Below the pieces are notes generated by a model. It searched no databases, was not told where the DNA came from, and was given only the letters and a program-made list of their open reading frames with translations. From a virus, in the IMG/VR virus record IMGVR_UViG_3300027763_000027, positions 62,001 to 126,000 of that record: a DNA stretch of 64,000 nucleotides. One strand, 5' to 3'. Below are positions 18,072-25,969 of the stretch, one piece after another. A program made the position numbers and the translations under genes. Each line of letters opens with the position of its first letter. The stretch's first letter is position 1.

Positions 18072-18488
18072 ATGAAAAGAGTATCGTTTAAAGACATGGC
18101 AATCAATTTTGCCATCAATGCTTCTTTAAGGTCAGAAGATAAGTATAAAAAAGTAGGATGTGCGATTTTAAATAAAGAAGGAAGATTATTAAGTATAGGA
18201 TATAATGGGCTACTACCAAAACAAAAAATAAAAAATAACTTTTGGAATGATAGAGATTATAGGAGAAAATACATAATACATGCAGAAACTAACGCTTTAT
18301 CATGTATAACTCGATACGATAACCCTTATCTTTTAGCTTGTACTTTATTACCATGCTCTAATTGCGCTTCTAATATTGCATCTAATGGGATTAAAGAGGT
18401 CTTATATATAGATGAGTATGTTCCTGACCAAAATGCACACGATATATTTGATTTTTATAAAATAAAATTAACTAAATTTAATAAATGA
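18072..18488 (+). CDS. Deoxycytidylate (dCMP) deaminase
   Basis: 138 residues. Zinc and catalytic motifs are HAETNAL (His, Glu) and PCSNCA (two Cys); KKVGCAILNKEGRLLSIGYN is the usual first strand pair of the family. Converts dCMP to dUMP, the precursor of dTMP. First gene of a plus-strand nucleotide operon and read from a leaderless-type promoter. Together with the next genes it moves pools from C/G towards T/A. A second, more diverged deaminase lies at 49159. Confidence 0.85.
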   Translation: MKRVSFKDMAINFAINASLRSEDKYKKVGCAILNKEGRLLSIGYNGLLPKQKIKNNFWNDRDYRRKYIIHAETNALSCITRYDNPYLLACTLLPCSNCASNIASNGIKEVLYIDEYVPDQNAHDIFDFYKIKLTKFNK

Positions 18489-18517
18489 TTGACACTAGTT
18501 TAAATATAATTTAATAT
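18489..18517 (+). promoter_or_regulatory. Leaderless-type promoter for the GMPR/IMPDH gene
   Basis: TTGACA, 17 bp, TAATAT, then 7 bp to the ATG at 18525. The -35 overlaps the end of the dCMP deaminase gene. Confidence 0.7.
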
Positions 18518-18524
18518 AAGGATT

Positions 18525-19625
18525 ATGGAATTTAAACAAGGTTTAGGTTACGATGATATACAATTATTACCAAATTTTTCGGACATAACTTCAAGAAAAG
18601 AAATAGATACTACCACAAAAATATCAAGAAATTTTAAGATAAAACTTCCAATTATATTATCTCCTATGGATACAGTATCATCTGTAAAATCATGCATTAA
18701 AATGAATCAAATAGGTGCAGCAGGAGTTCTTCATAGATTCATGTCTCCACAAGATCAAAGAAGTAAATCAAAGATAATAAAAGATGAAAGTAATTTTTGT
18801 ATTACTGCAATAGGATTAAAAGATGCAGAAGAAAGAATTAGACTAACTTCTACATATACAGATATATATTTTCTTGATACAGCTAATGGTTTATGTAAAA
18901 ATGTCGAAGATTTTTTAAGATGGTTTAAAACTTCTAATTTTTCTCAAGATATTATAGTAGGAAACACCTTAACAAAAGAAAGCGTTTACAGATTAGCAAA
19001 TCTTAAAGCTGATGGATTCAGACACTTAATTGGGCCAGGAAGCATGTGCTTGACGCAAATGAAAACTGGCATAGGATGCCCAAGCGTCACTGGTAATTAT
19101 TACGCTTGGAAATCTGTTAGAAATTGGGAGTTATCACAAGTAGATTTATTCAAATACGATAAACCAGATCCATCTAATAGACCAAGCGTTTTAACGGATG
19201 GAGGGATAAGATATCCAAAAGATCTTGTAAAAGCTATTGCTAGTGGATGTGATGCCGTAATCTGTGGTAGGATTTTTGCAGGTCTTTTTGATGTTATAGA
19301 CGAAGAAAATATCATAGAAAAAGACGGAAAAACATACGCTAAATATAGAGGTATGGCAAGCAAAGATGTAGTAGAAGATTACGAATTATATGATGGAACA
19401 AAAAAGAACTTATTTGTAGAAGGAGATTCTACATTAATTGAACTTAATAAAGTTGACACAATTGAAAGTATAGTGTATGATTTTGTTAATGGACTTAGAA
19501 GCGCAATGAGTTACTTAGGATTTAGATCAATAGATGAAATGAGAGGTGGTCTTTGGACTAATAAAATACAAGCGATTCTAAACTCCGCAAACAATATATA
19601 TGAGGGATTTGCACATGGAAAATAA
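18525..19625 (+). CDS. GMP reductase / IMP dehydrogenase family protein, GMP reductase favoured
   Basis: 366 residues, a TIM barrel without CBS domains. Catalytic loop GPGSMCLTQMKTGIGCPSV has the active Cys (near 183); phosphate site LTDGGIRYPKDLVKA; FAG and KYRGMAS near 250-280. From GMAS to the VEGD motif there are only about 24 residues, with no Arg-Tyr flap, as in GMP reductase and unlike the longer flap of IMPDH. GMP reductase turns GMP into IMP; the neighbouring adenylosuccinate synthetase would then take IMP towards AMP. If instead an IMPDH, it would make XMP for GTP supply. The end overlaps the next region without a gap. Confidence 0.72.
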   Translation: MEFKQGLGYDDIQLLPNFSDITSRKEIDTTTKISRNFKIKLPIILSPMDTVSSVKSCIKMNQIGAAGVLHRFMSPQDQRSKSKIIKDESNFCITAIGLKDAEERIRLTSTYTDIYFLDTANGLCKNVEDFLRWFKTSNFSQDIIVGNTLTKESVYRLANLKADGFRHLIGPGSMCLTQMKTGIGCPSVTGNYYAWKSVRNWELSQVDLFKYDKPDPSNRPSVLTDGGIRYPKDLVKAIASGCDAVICGRIFAGLFDVIDEENIIEKDGKTYAKYRGMASKDVVEDYELYDGTKKNLFVEGDSTLIELNKVDTIESIVYDFVNGLRSAMSYLGFRSIDEMRGGLWTNKIQAILNSANNIYEGFAHGK

Positions 19626-19626
19626 T

Positions 19627-20103
19627 ATGAACTATAAGATTATGAAATATACAATTTTTGCATTATTTGCTTTTTGGTTAATCAGCAGCAAATCAAACGC
19701 GCAAGTCGCATACGGAAAATATGATCAACAAACTACTTGCTATGAGAAAAGTCTTATAGACTCTCAAATTAAAGCCAATGAAAAAACTATAAATCTTTTA
19801 AAATACCAGCAAGGTAATAATTCATTATTTACATCTCAAGGTTCTATAATGAGGTCAAGAATTCAGGCTACGGTAAATGCTAAAGAGCAAGAAAACTTTA
19901 GATTAAATCAAAAAACATTTGCCCTAAGTGATTCTAAAGTTATAAACGATAAAGAAAGACTTAATTCATTCAGGAGACAATATCCACTTTATAAAATTAG
20001 CCCCAACGATGGAACATCTCGCGGATCATATAGAATTAGTAAAACTTTCAATGAATTTAATAGCGCTCAAGGACAAGCAGTATTTGCTCCAGAGTTAAAA
20101 TGA
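19627..20103 (+). CDS. Secreted protein of unknown function
   Basis: 158 residues from the ATG at 19627, one base after the stop of the upstream gene. Earlier in-frame starts lie inside that gene. Signal peptide at about 1-24 (MKYTIFALFAFWLISS, cleavage near SNA-QVAYG). The mature part is helical and Gln/Asn/Ser-rich (LIDSQIKANEKTINLLKYQQ). No family recognised. Placement between nucleotide genes may be only by co-transcription. Confidence 0.55.
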   Translation: MNYKIMKYTIFALFAFWLISSKSNAQVAYGKYDQQTTCYEKSLIDSQIKANEKTINLLKYQQGNNSLFTSQGSIMRSRIQATVNAKEQENFRLNQKTFALSDSKVINDKERLNSFRRQYPLYKISPNDGTSRGSYRISKTFNEFNSAQGQAVFAPELK

Positions 20104-20321
20104 ACGAAGAAAAATTTCAATTACCAAATACTCCATATGCTAGAGGTACGGATTTTAGTCCAGTAGTTAGAGTATTAGCAAAAATTTCTAGAAATGCTAT
20201 GTGTCCATTGTTAAATAAGAAATTTAAAAAATGTTGCGGAAGTACTGGTCAAAATTATTGTAATAAAGCTAAAGAAAATCTAGAAACATATCTCAATGAA
20301 TTAAAGAATAAAAATGATTAA
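20100..20321 (+). CDS. Small SEC-C-like cysteine motif protein
   Basis: 73 residues. NAMCPLLNKKFKKCCG is close to the SEC-C metal-binding motif (CPCGSGKKYKKCCG) with one Cys replaced, and a fourth Cys follows in QNYC. Its start overlaps the upstream stop by 4 bases and its end overlaps purA by 8. A zinc-binding protein or adaptor is possible; role unknown. Confidence 0.5.
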   Translation: MNEEKFQLPNTPYARGTDFSPVVRVLAKISRNAMCPLLNKKFKKCCGSTGQNYCNKAKENLETYLNELKNKND

Positions 20322-21306
20322 ACATGTAGATATTATATTCGGATTAGCTTGGGGAGACGAAGGCAAAGGCAAAATTAGTTTTAATTTAACCGAAGATTAT
20401 GATTATGTATGTAGATGGAATGGTGGGCCAAACGCTGGACATACAGTTTATATTAATGATAAGAAACTAAAAACACATATTATTCCATGTGGAATTTTCA
20501 AAAATAAAAAAAGCATCATTGGTCCTAATTGCGTTATCAACATAGATAAATTTTATGATGAAATTGAATATTTACAAAAAGAAGGTTTTGATACATCATT
20601 AATAAAAGTTAGCCCAAGAGCTCATATCATTACCGAAAAGCATATACAATATGATTTACAATATTTAAAACCTAAACTTGGAACTACTGGACAAGGTATA
20701 GCTCCAGCGTATTCGGATAAAATGCTCAGAGTAGGAAAACAAGCAGGAAACTACTTAGACAAAAAATACATTTGGGATGGCAAATTAGAAGGAAGAGTAT
20801 TATGTGAAGGTGCTCAAAGCTTTTGGTTAGATATTAATTATGGAGATTATCCTTATGTTACAAGTAGCGAAACTTTACCTTATTCAGCTTGCTCATTAGG
20901 TTTTAGTCCAAAGTTAATAAGAAGTATAATTGGTGTTGCTAAAATTTATGATACCAAAAGTGGAGTAGATCCATTATTTCCAGAATCTTTATTTGAAGAT
21001 CAAGATTTGAATAAAATAATAGAAGAAGGCCAAGAGTTCGGAACCACAACTGGAAGAAAGCGTTTAGTAAATTGGTTAAGATTAGATAAATTAACCGAAG
21101 CCACAATCATTTCTGGTTGCACAAAATTAATTATAAATAAATGTGATATTTTACAAAAACTAGACTTATATAAAGTTTATATTGATAAAGAGCTTTTATC
21201 TTTTAAGACTTTTGATGAATTACACCAAGTTGTATTAAATTATATATATGGGAAAAACAAGCACATTACTCAAATCTTATTTTCTGGAAATAAGAATTAT
21301 ATTTAA
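20314..21306 (+). CDS. purA: Adenylosuccinate synthetase, short (archaeal/PurZ-sized) form
   Basis: 330 residues against about 430 for bacterial PurA; archaeal PurA and phage PurZ enzymes are about 340. Motifs: GLAWGDEGKGK P-loop with the catalytic Asp kept; NGGPNAGHTV; KLGTTGQGIAPAYSDK; LCEGAQSFWLDINYG; YPYVTSSETLPYSA; and TTTGRKRLVNW for IMP binding. It joins IMP and Asp to adenylosuccinate using GTP. Phage PurZ, which acts on dGMP to make 2-aminoadenine DNA, usually has Ser or Gly in place of this Asp, so PurA activity is favoured. Linked with the GMP reductase-like gene it would complete G-to-A conversion, with host PurB for the last step. Confidence 0.85.
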   Translation: MIKHVDIIFGLAWGDEGKGKISFNLTEDYDYVCRWNGGPNAGHTVYINDKKLKTHIIPCGIFKNKKSIIGPNCVINIDKFYDEIEYLQKEGFDTSLIKVSPRAHIITEKHIQYDLQYLKPKLGTTGQGIAPAYSDKMLRVGKQAGNYLDKKYIWDGKLEGRVLCEGAQSFWLDINYGDYPYVTSSETLPYSACSLGFSPKLIRSIIGVAKIYDTKSGVDPLFPESLFEDQDLNKIIEEGQEFGTTTGRKRLVNWLRLDKLTEATIISGCTKLIINKCDILQKLDLYKVYIDKELLSFKTFDELHQVVLNYIYGKNKHITQILFSGNKNYI

Positions 21307-21596
21307 AATTGAGAAGTTTTTTCTTTTAGAATGTGTCTAACAAAAAGATAGTTAATAAAAAATCCACAAAAAGCACTTAATATATTACTAATATAAGGTA
21401 AAGTAATTAAATCTAATGGATTCAAGAAAATACTTAATCCCAAAGATATCCAAAAGCTAGAGCATTCATGACATAATAATGGTTTTCTTATATATGGAAT
21501 TTTTGCGATAAAATTCCTAAAAGGTCTAGAAACTTCTGTATCCGACCACGCATAAGTCAAAGCTAAACTAGTGAATAAATATATTATAAATATCAT
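21303..21596 (-). CDS. DUF1360-like small membrane protein
   Basis: 97 residues with two or three membrane helices (about 2-17, 47-62, 66-85) and a CHECSSFWISLG motif, a pattern known from short phage and bacterial membrane proteins (DUF1360-like). Its stop overlaps the purA stop tail to tail, and it abuts the next minus-strand gene. Function unknown. Confidence 0.5.
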   Translation of the reverse strand: MIFIIYLFTSLALTYAWSDTEVSRPFRNFIAKIPYIRKPLLCHECSSFWISLGLSIFLNPLDLITLPYISNILSAFCGFFINYLFVRHILKEKTSQF

Positions 21597-22019
21597 TTAC
21601 AAGAAATAAACATCAACAGAATCACCCCTATCCACTATAGAAAAAGACCTAAACATTTTGCCAAAAGTTGTTTTCGTAAATTCTTCCCAGTAATTATCTT
21701 TTTTCATAAGAGTAAAAATTTTACCACTTAAGGTGTTGGTGATTGTTTCTTGATTTTGCTTGATTTGATTAGACGCATTATTAATAGTTTTTTCTTTGGA
21801 AAAAATTCCATCCAAGAAAACTCTTTCAGTATCTGTCTTATATTTTTGAGTTATGTAAGATACCACTCTTCCTCTACAAGAACAATTAGAATTAGATTTC
21901 GCGCTTACGAGATCGGCTAAAATATCGGGATATCTGTCTTTTAATAACGAAAAAGATGTATCGTCTTCTAAGGCAGCGAATATATAAGCATACAAAAGAT
22001 GTTCTGGGATTGTGTTCAT
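21597..22019 (-). CDS. Phage protein of unknown function
   Basis: 140 residues, soluble, mainly helical at the N-terminus (MNTIPEHLLYAYIFAALEDD), with a CSCRG element near residue 47 and a beta-rich end (VDRGDSVDVYFL). One base separates it from the membrane-protein gene downstream. No family recognised. Confidence 0.45.
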   Translation of the reverse strand: MNTIPEHLLYAYIFAALEDDTSFSLLKDRYPDILADLVSAKSNSNCSCRGRVVSYITQKYKTDTERVFLDGIFSKEKTINNASNQIKQNQETITNTLSGKIFTLMKKDNYWEEFTKTTFGKMFRSFSIVDRGDSVDVYFL

Positions 22020-22061
22020 AATAATAATTATATATTTATAATATTATAAATTCTAATTTTT

Positions 22062-23006
22062 TTACCAATAATATGTTTTATTTTTTGACCAATCAGGTAA
22101 AGGCACCGAACTCACTGGTATATTTGCTTCTGACCACCAAAGATATGAATCTTGATATAAAGGATAAGACGTATAAGTTAATCTATTTGTAAATCTATTT
22201 GTTGTAGTGCTTAATAAAGGAAGAAAAAGAGCATCAGTTAACTGCCCATCTAAGACCTTCCACCTTACAATACCAATACATCCAGGAATACCAGGTAAAG
22301 CTTGTGGTTGTACGTATTCAGGATATGCTCCAAAAATGGGGGTTCCATTTTCTTCATAGTCTATAATAAGATACTTTGTGCATTGTTTAGCGCCGTACCA
22401 ATCTCTATATGCATATAAGTCCAGAGTATTAGCTACATCCATAGAAATAGAAGTGTTAGGCGTAGTGGAGATATCTCCTCTTATTTGATTAATTTGATAT
22501 GGTGAAACTCCACCTAATCGGGTATTTGCTCCATTCCATCTTGCTCCTTTTGGTTCTGATTGGCTCCTTGGCCATGTATTTTGGCTAAAATTTATATTGA
22601 AATAATTATTGGAGAATACCCAAAGCCTATCCACATTCCTTCCACACAAATCATATATAAGCATATTATTATAATTAGACGCAATTTGATATGCTGATGG
22701 ATTATAATCAGGATCACCTATCGTAGGACAGCCATCGCCTTCGTCGGTGGTGCAATATGCACACTTGAATGGTGCTCCGTAGGACTCAATTCTTGGACAT
22801 ATTATTTGTTCATTAAAAGTAGGAGTTCCATAACTATACTGATTTCTCCATTCGGATCTTGGCCTACTCCCCATAAAATCTCCAATATATGTTCCATTTA
22901 CAACAACTTGAAAATTATTTGTGTAATCATAACCACAACGGCTCATATATAAACCATATACTGAACAACCATCAAGATAAGTCGCAAAGTTTGGGTTATA
23001 TGGCAT
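22062..23006 (-). CDS. Virion-like protein of unknown function, late promoter
   Basis: 314 residues, rich in Tyr, Asn, Pro and Trp with scattered Cys pairs (LDGCSVYGLYMSRCGYDY; FKCAYCTTDEGDGC). No signal peptide or membrane helix. The composition is like that of extracellular or fibre proteins. A GTGTAAT element 7 bp before the ATG faces away from an identical element serving the mucin-like gene on the other strand, so both are probably late genes. Structural role is inferred. Confidence 0.5.
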   Translation of the reverse strand: MPYNPNFATYLDGCSVYGLYMSRCGYDYTNNFQVVVNGTYIGDFMGSRPRSEWRNQYSYGTPTFNEQIICPRIESYGAPFKCAYCTTDEGDGCPTIGDPDYNPSAYQIASNYNNMLIYDLCGRNVDRLWVFSNNYFNINFSQNTWPRSQSEPKGARWNGANTRLGGVSPYQINQIRGDISTTPNTSISMDVANTLDLYAYRDWYGAKQCTKYLIIDYEENGTPIFGAYPEYVQPQALPGIPGCIGIVRWKVLDGQLTDALFLPLLSTTTNRFTNRLTYTSYPLYQDSYLWWSEANIPVSSVPLPDWSKNKTYYW

Positions 23007-23013
23007 TTAATTG

Positions 23014-23020
23014 ATTACAC
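23014..23020 (-). promoter_or_regulatory. Putative late promoter GTGTAAT (leftward)
   Basis: GTGTAAT on the minus strand, 7 bp before the ATG at 23006. Paired with the rightward copy at 23034 in a 43-bp divergent intergenic region. Confidence 0.55.
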
Positions 23021-23033
23021 TCTTTTATTTCTT

Positions 23034-23040
23034 GTGTAAT
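23034..23040 (+). promoter_or_regulatory. Putative late promoter GTGTAAT (rightward)
   Basis: GTGTAAT, 9 bp before the ATG of the mucin-like gene at 23050. Confidence 0.55.
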
Positions 23041-23049
23041 ACATAAATA

Positions 23050-25368
23050 ATGGACAATTACAACTGGGATAAAGATTTTGATAATTTTTTAGTAGGCTTG
23101 GAGTTTACTTGTGATGATTCGGCTTTTGCTGCCGCTGCCGCTCAATGGCGAAGTGACGAAAGATATGCCAAAAACCAACAATATAAATGCGGCGCTACCT
23201 TTTGGATATGCAACAATGGATCTTGTTGTACAGTGTGGTTTTGGCCATTTGCATGCTGCACACAAAAAGATGGAAGTAATATGCAACAGTCATGTACTAC
23301 TCTATCCCATTGTGATGGTACGTCAGAGCAAGTATGCATAGATTATGATGCTTGTGGTTGCGGAAGTTCAAATGCATGTTGCGGTAGAACGGATCCTCCA
23401 CTTAATACGGCTGCTCCAGTCAGGACGTTCGGGCCTATTAAACACGACACAGCTGGCCCAACAACATCTGGTCCAGTAGAGCCTCCAATTGGACCAACTC
23501 AACCTCCAGCAAACACAAGTGCTCCAGGATCTACAGGTGCTCCAGGATCTACAGGTGCTCCAGCTGCTACGGGTGCTCCAGCTGCTACGAGTGCTCCAAC
23601 TGGTACGAGTGCTCCAGTAAACACTACTTCTGCTCCAGTAAACACTACTTCTGCTCCAGTAAAGACTACTTCTGCTCCAGTAAACACTACTTCTGCTCCA
23701 GTAAAGACTACTTCTGCTCCAGTAAAGACTACTTCTGCTCCAGTAAAGACTACTTCTGCTCCAACTACCACAAACGCTCCTATTTTTATTCCAACTCCAG
23801 TTCAACCTCCAGTTGCTACTCTTGCTCCAGTCAGGACGTTTGCTCCAGTAAAGACTTCTGCTCCAGTTGTTACGAGTGCTCCAGTTGTTACTAGTGCTCC
23901 AGTTGTTACTAGTGCTCCAGTTGTTACAAGTGCTCCAGTAAAGACTTCTGCTCCAGTTGTTACAAGTGCTCCAGTAAAGACTTCTGCTCCAGTTGTTACG
24001 AGTGCTCCAGTTGTTACGAGTGCTCCAGTTGTTACGAGTGCTCCAGTTGTTACAAGTGCTCCAGTTGTTACTAGTGCTCCAGTAAAGACTTCTGCTCCAG
24101 TTGTTACAAGTGCTCCAGTTGTTACGAGTGCTCCAGGAACAAGTGCTCCAGGAACAGGTGCTCCAGTTGTTACGAGTGCTCCAGTTGTTACGAGTGCTCC
24201 AGTTGTTACTAGTGCTCCAGTTGTTACGAGTGCTCCAGTTGTTACAAGTGCTCCAGTTGTTACAAGTGCTCCAGTTGTTACTAGTGCTCCAGTTGTTACA
24301 AGTGCTCCAGTTGTTACAAGTGCTCCAGTTGTTACTAGTGCTCCAGTTGTTACGAGTGCTCCAGTTGTTACGAGTGCTCCAGTTGTTACAAGTGCTCCAG
24401 TTGTTACAAGTGCTCCAGTTGTTACTAGTGCTCCAGTTGTTACGAGTGCTCCAGTTGTTACAAGTGCTCCAGTTGTTACAAGTGCTCCAGTTGTTACTAG
24501 TGCTCCAGTTGTTACAAGTGCTCCAGTTGTTACAAGTGCTCCAGTTGTTACTAGTGCTCCAGTTGTTACGAGTGCTCCAGTTGTTACGAGTGCTCCAGTT
24601 GTTACGAGTGCTCCAGTAAAGACTTCTGCTCCAGTTGTTACAAGTGCTCCAGTTGTTACGAGTGCTCCAGGAACAAGTGCTCCAGGAACAGGTGCTCCAG
24701 GAACAAGTGCTCCAGGAACAAGTGCTCCAGGAACAGGCGCTCCAGGAACAGGAAGTGGATCAGGAACAGGCGCTCCAGGAACAGGAACAGGCGCTCCAGG
24801 AACAACAACAGGCGCTCCAGGAGGAGGAACAGGGGCTCCAGGAGGAACAGGTGCTCCAGGATCAGGAACAGGCGCTCCAGGAACAGGAACAGGCGCTCCA
24901 GGAGGAACAGGTGCTCCAGGAACAAGCGCTCCAAATACAAGTGCTCCAACAAGTGCGCCAACTTGCGCGCCAATTGATCCAAACACTTGTACCTGTGCTA
25001 GTAAGGGCGCATATGATGATATTATAAGTGCAGTAGCAGCATGTATTAATAGCGCGGGTAATATACTATGTCCATCATGCACAGGGTATAAGACTAATTT
25101 TTCATGCGGAGGTGGTCCAGGATGTCCTCCAAAAATAATAACCTGTTTTACTAAAGGATACCCTCAAGCTGGCCCTACCTGTTATGGAACGAGGTGTGTA
25201 TTTGCAGGTGGAAAATGCCGAGAGCAAAATACAGGGCAAACATGCTGTAAAAAAGCACAAACTCAAGATTGTCATTGCGCTCAAGGCTGCCCACAAGACC
25301 CACCTTGTGGGGATTGGGAAGTAATAACGGTAGATACTAATCTTCGAGATGGAGGATTTACGGCTTAA
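23050..25368 (+). CDS. Mucin-like Thr/Ser-Ala-Pro repeat protein with Cys-rich ends
   Basis: 772 residues. The N-terminal part (about 45-115) is Cys-rich (CGATFWICNNGSCCTVWFWP; CDGTSEQVCIDYDACGCG). Residues about 157-635 are low-complexity repeats of VVTSAP, VNTTSAP, VKTSAP and GTGAPGTSAP, hundreds of Thr and Ser next to Pro, as in mucin-type O-glycosylated proteins. The end (about 640-760) is again Cys-rich (CTCASKGAYDD, CPSCTGYKTNFSCGGGPGCP, CHCAQGCPQDPPCGDWE), likely disulphide-bonded. No signal peptide. A late promoter precedes it and a cluster of glycosyltransferase genes starts 4 bases after it. Likely a long extended fibre or surface protein carrying O-linked sugars; this is inference. 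Confidence 0.75.
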   Translation: MDNYNWDKDFDNFLVGLEFTCDDSAFAAAAAQWRSDERYAKNQQYKCGATFWICNNGSCCTVWFWPFACCTQKDGSNMQQSCTTLSHCDGTSEQVCIDYDACGCGSSNACCGRTDPPLNTAAPVRTFGPIKHDTAGPTTSGPVEPPIGPTQPPANTSAPGSTGAPGSTGAPAATGAPAATSAPTGTSAPVNTTSAPVNTTSAPVKTTSAPVNTTSAPVKTTSAPVKTTSAPVKTTSAPTTTNAPIFIPTPVQPPVATLAPVRTFAPVKTSAPVVTSAPVVTSAPVVTSAPVVTSAPVKTSAPVVTSAPVKTSAPVVTSAPVVTSAPVVTSAPVVTSAPVVTSAPVKTSAPVVTSAPVVTSAPGTSAPGTGAPVVTSAPVVTSAPVVTSAPVVTSAPVVTSAPVVTSAPVVTSAPVVTSAPVVTSAPVVTSAPVVTSAPVVTSAPVVTSAPVVTSAPVVTSAPVVTSAPVVTSAPVVTSAPVVTSAPVVTSAPVVTSAPVVTSAPVVTSAPVVTSAPVVTSAPVKTSAPVVTSAPVVTSAPGTSAPGTGAPGTSAPGTSAPGTGAPGTGSGSGTGAPGTGTGAPGTTTGAPGGGTGAPGGTGAPGSGTGAPGTGTGAPGGTGAPGTSAPNTSAPTSAPTCAPIDPNTCTCASKGAYDDIISAVAACINSAGNILCPSCTGYKTNFSCGGGPGCPPKIITCFTKGYPQAGPTCYGTRCVFAGGKCREQNTGQTCCKKAQTQDCHCAQGCPQDPPCGDWEVITVDTNLRDGGFTA
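23511..24950 (+). repeat. Coding tandem repeat, 18-bp unit (SAPVVT) with variants
   Basis: The core unit is AGTGCTCCAGTTGTTACN, where N, the third base of the Thr codon, is A, G or T. Variants with AAG for the second Val-Thr pair (VKTSAP) and GGAACA units (PGTSAPGTGAP) are interspersed. A block at 24073-24162 recurs almost exactly at 24607-24696, a 534-bp shift, pointing to expansion by unequal recombination or slippage. The reverse strand also stays open through the array; this is a by-product of the repeat. Confidence 0.9.
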
Positions 25369-25372
25369 TAAT

Positions 25373-25969
25373 ATGGAATATTTTTTTTTGATTGCAAATT
25401 CTAAAACATCCGATTCTGAAAAAATAATAGAAAAAATAAAAAAATTAAATACTCAAGAAAATTATAGTTTTGTTTTTTTTAATAGATTTATTAGAGATTT
25501 AAAAAATCCATTTTGGTTAAATTTTATAAAAACAAATACAAAATTTAAATTTTGGTTTGTTTCAAGAATGACCAATATTACTGATAATGGTTATCCAAAT
25601 AATAAAAAAAGCGCCTTGTGGGGTTTATATGGCGAAGAATGTATATGCTCAGGGAAACATAAATTAGATAAATATTTTGAAAAAATTTTAATTTTTGCCA
25701 GTGGACAATCAAATATATTCTACCATAACTGTCCAAATAATTTTTTTAAGAAAACTATTCATATAAATGACTATCAAAAAATAAATAATACAAATTTCAA
25801 AAATCCTTCTACTGGATTATTAACGTATTTATTTATCAAAAAATATTACCTAGAAAGTAGATTGCATTTAGTAGGTTTTGAGCATATAGGTTTAAAAGAC
25901 CACGAATTTGAGCTTGAAAAAGTTTATTTTGAATTAGAAAAACAAAATAATCCTAATTTAATTTTTTAA
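25373..25969 (+). CDS. Sialyltransferase-like glycosyltransferase (GT29/GT42-like), putative
   Basis: 198 residues from the ATG at 25373. The C-terminal part NPSTGLLTYLFIKKYY, LHLVGFEHIG, then HEFELEKVYFE resembles the nucleotide-sugar and His motifs of bacterial sialyltransferase-like proteins (a P-S-T-G loop followed by a G-F-[DE]-H strand and His-Glu). It starts 4 bases after the mucin-like gene ends and overlaps the next gene tail to tail. The family is inferred from a few motifs; a different glycan enzyme is possible. Confidence 0.5.
   Translation: MEYFFLIANSKTSDSEKIIEKIKKLNTQENYSFVFFNRFIRDLKNPFWLNFIKTNTKFKFWFVSRMTNITDNGYPNNKKSALWGLYGEECICSGKHKLDKYFEKILIFASGQSNIFYHNCPNNFFKKTIHINDYQKINNTNFKNPSTGLLTYLFIKKYYLESRLHLVGFEHIGLKDHEFELEKVYFELEKQNNPNLIF

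Noticed and set aside
20314-21306. Confident call of PurZ and a 2-aminoadenine genome
   Set aside because: The catalytic Asp of PurA is kept and no DatZ-like gene is visible; kept only as a low-weight test.
23511-24950. CRISPR-like regular repeats
   Set aside because: Repeats are contiguous 18-bp coding units in frame, without unique spacers.
23802-25082. Long open frame on the minus strand (GALVTT repeats) through the mucin-like gene
   Set aside because: A by-product of the 18-bp repeat, which lacks stops in several frames. The plus frame has unique Cys-rich ends, a promoter and sensible composition.
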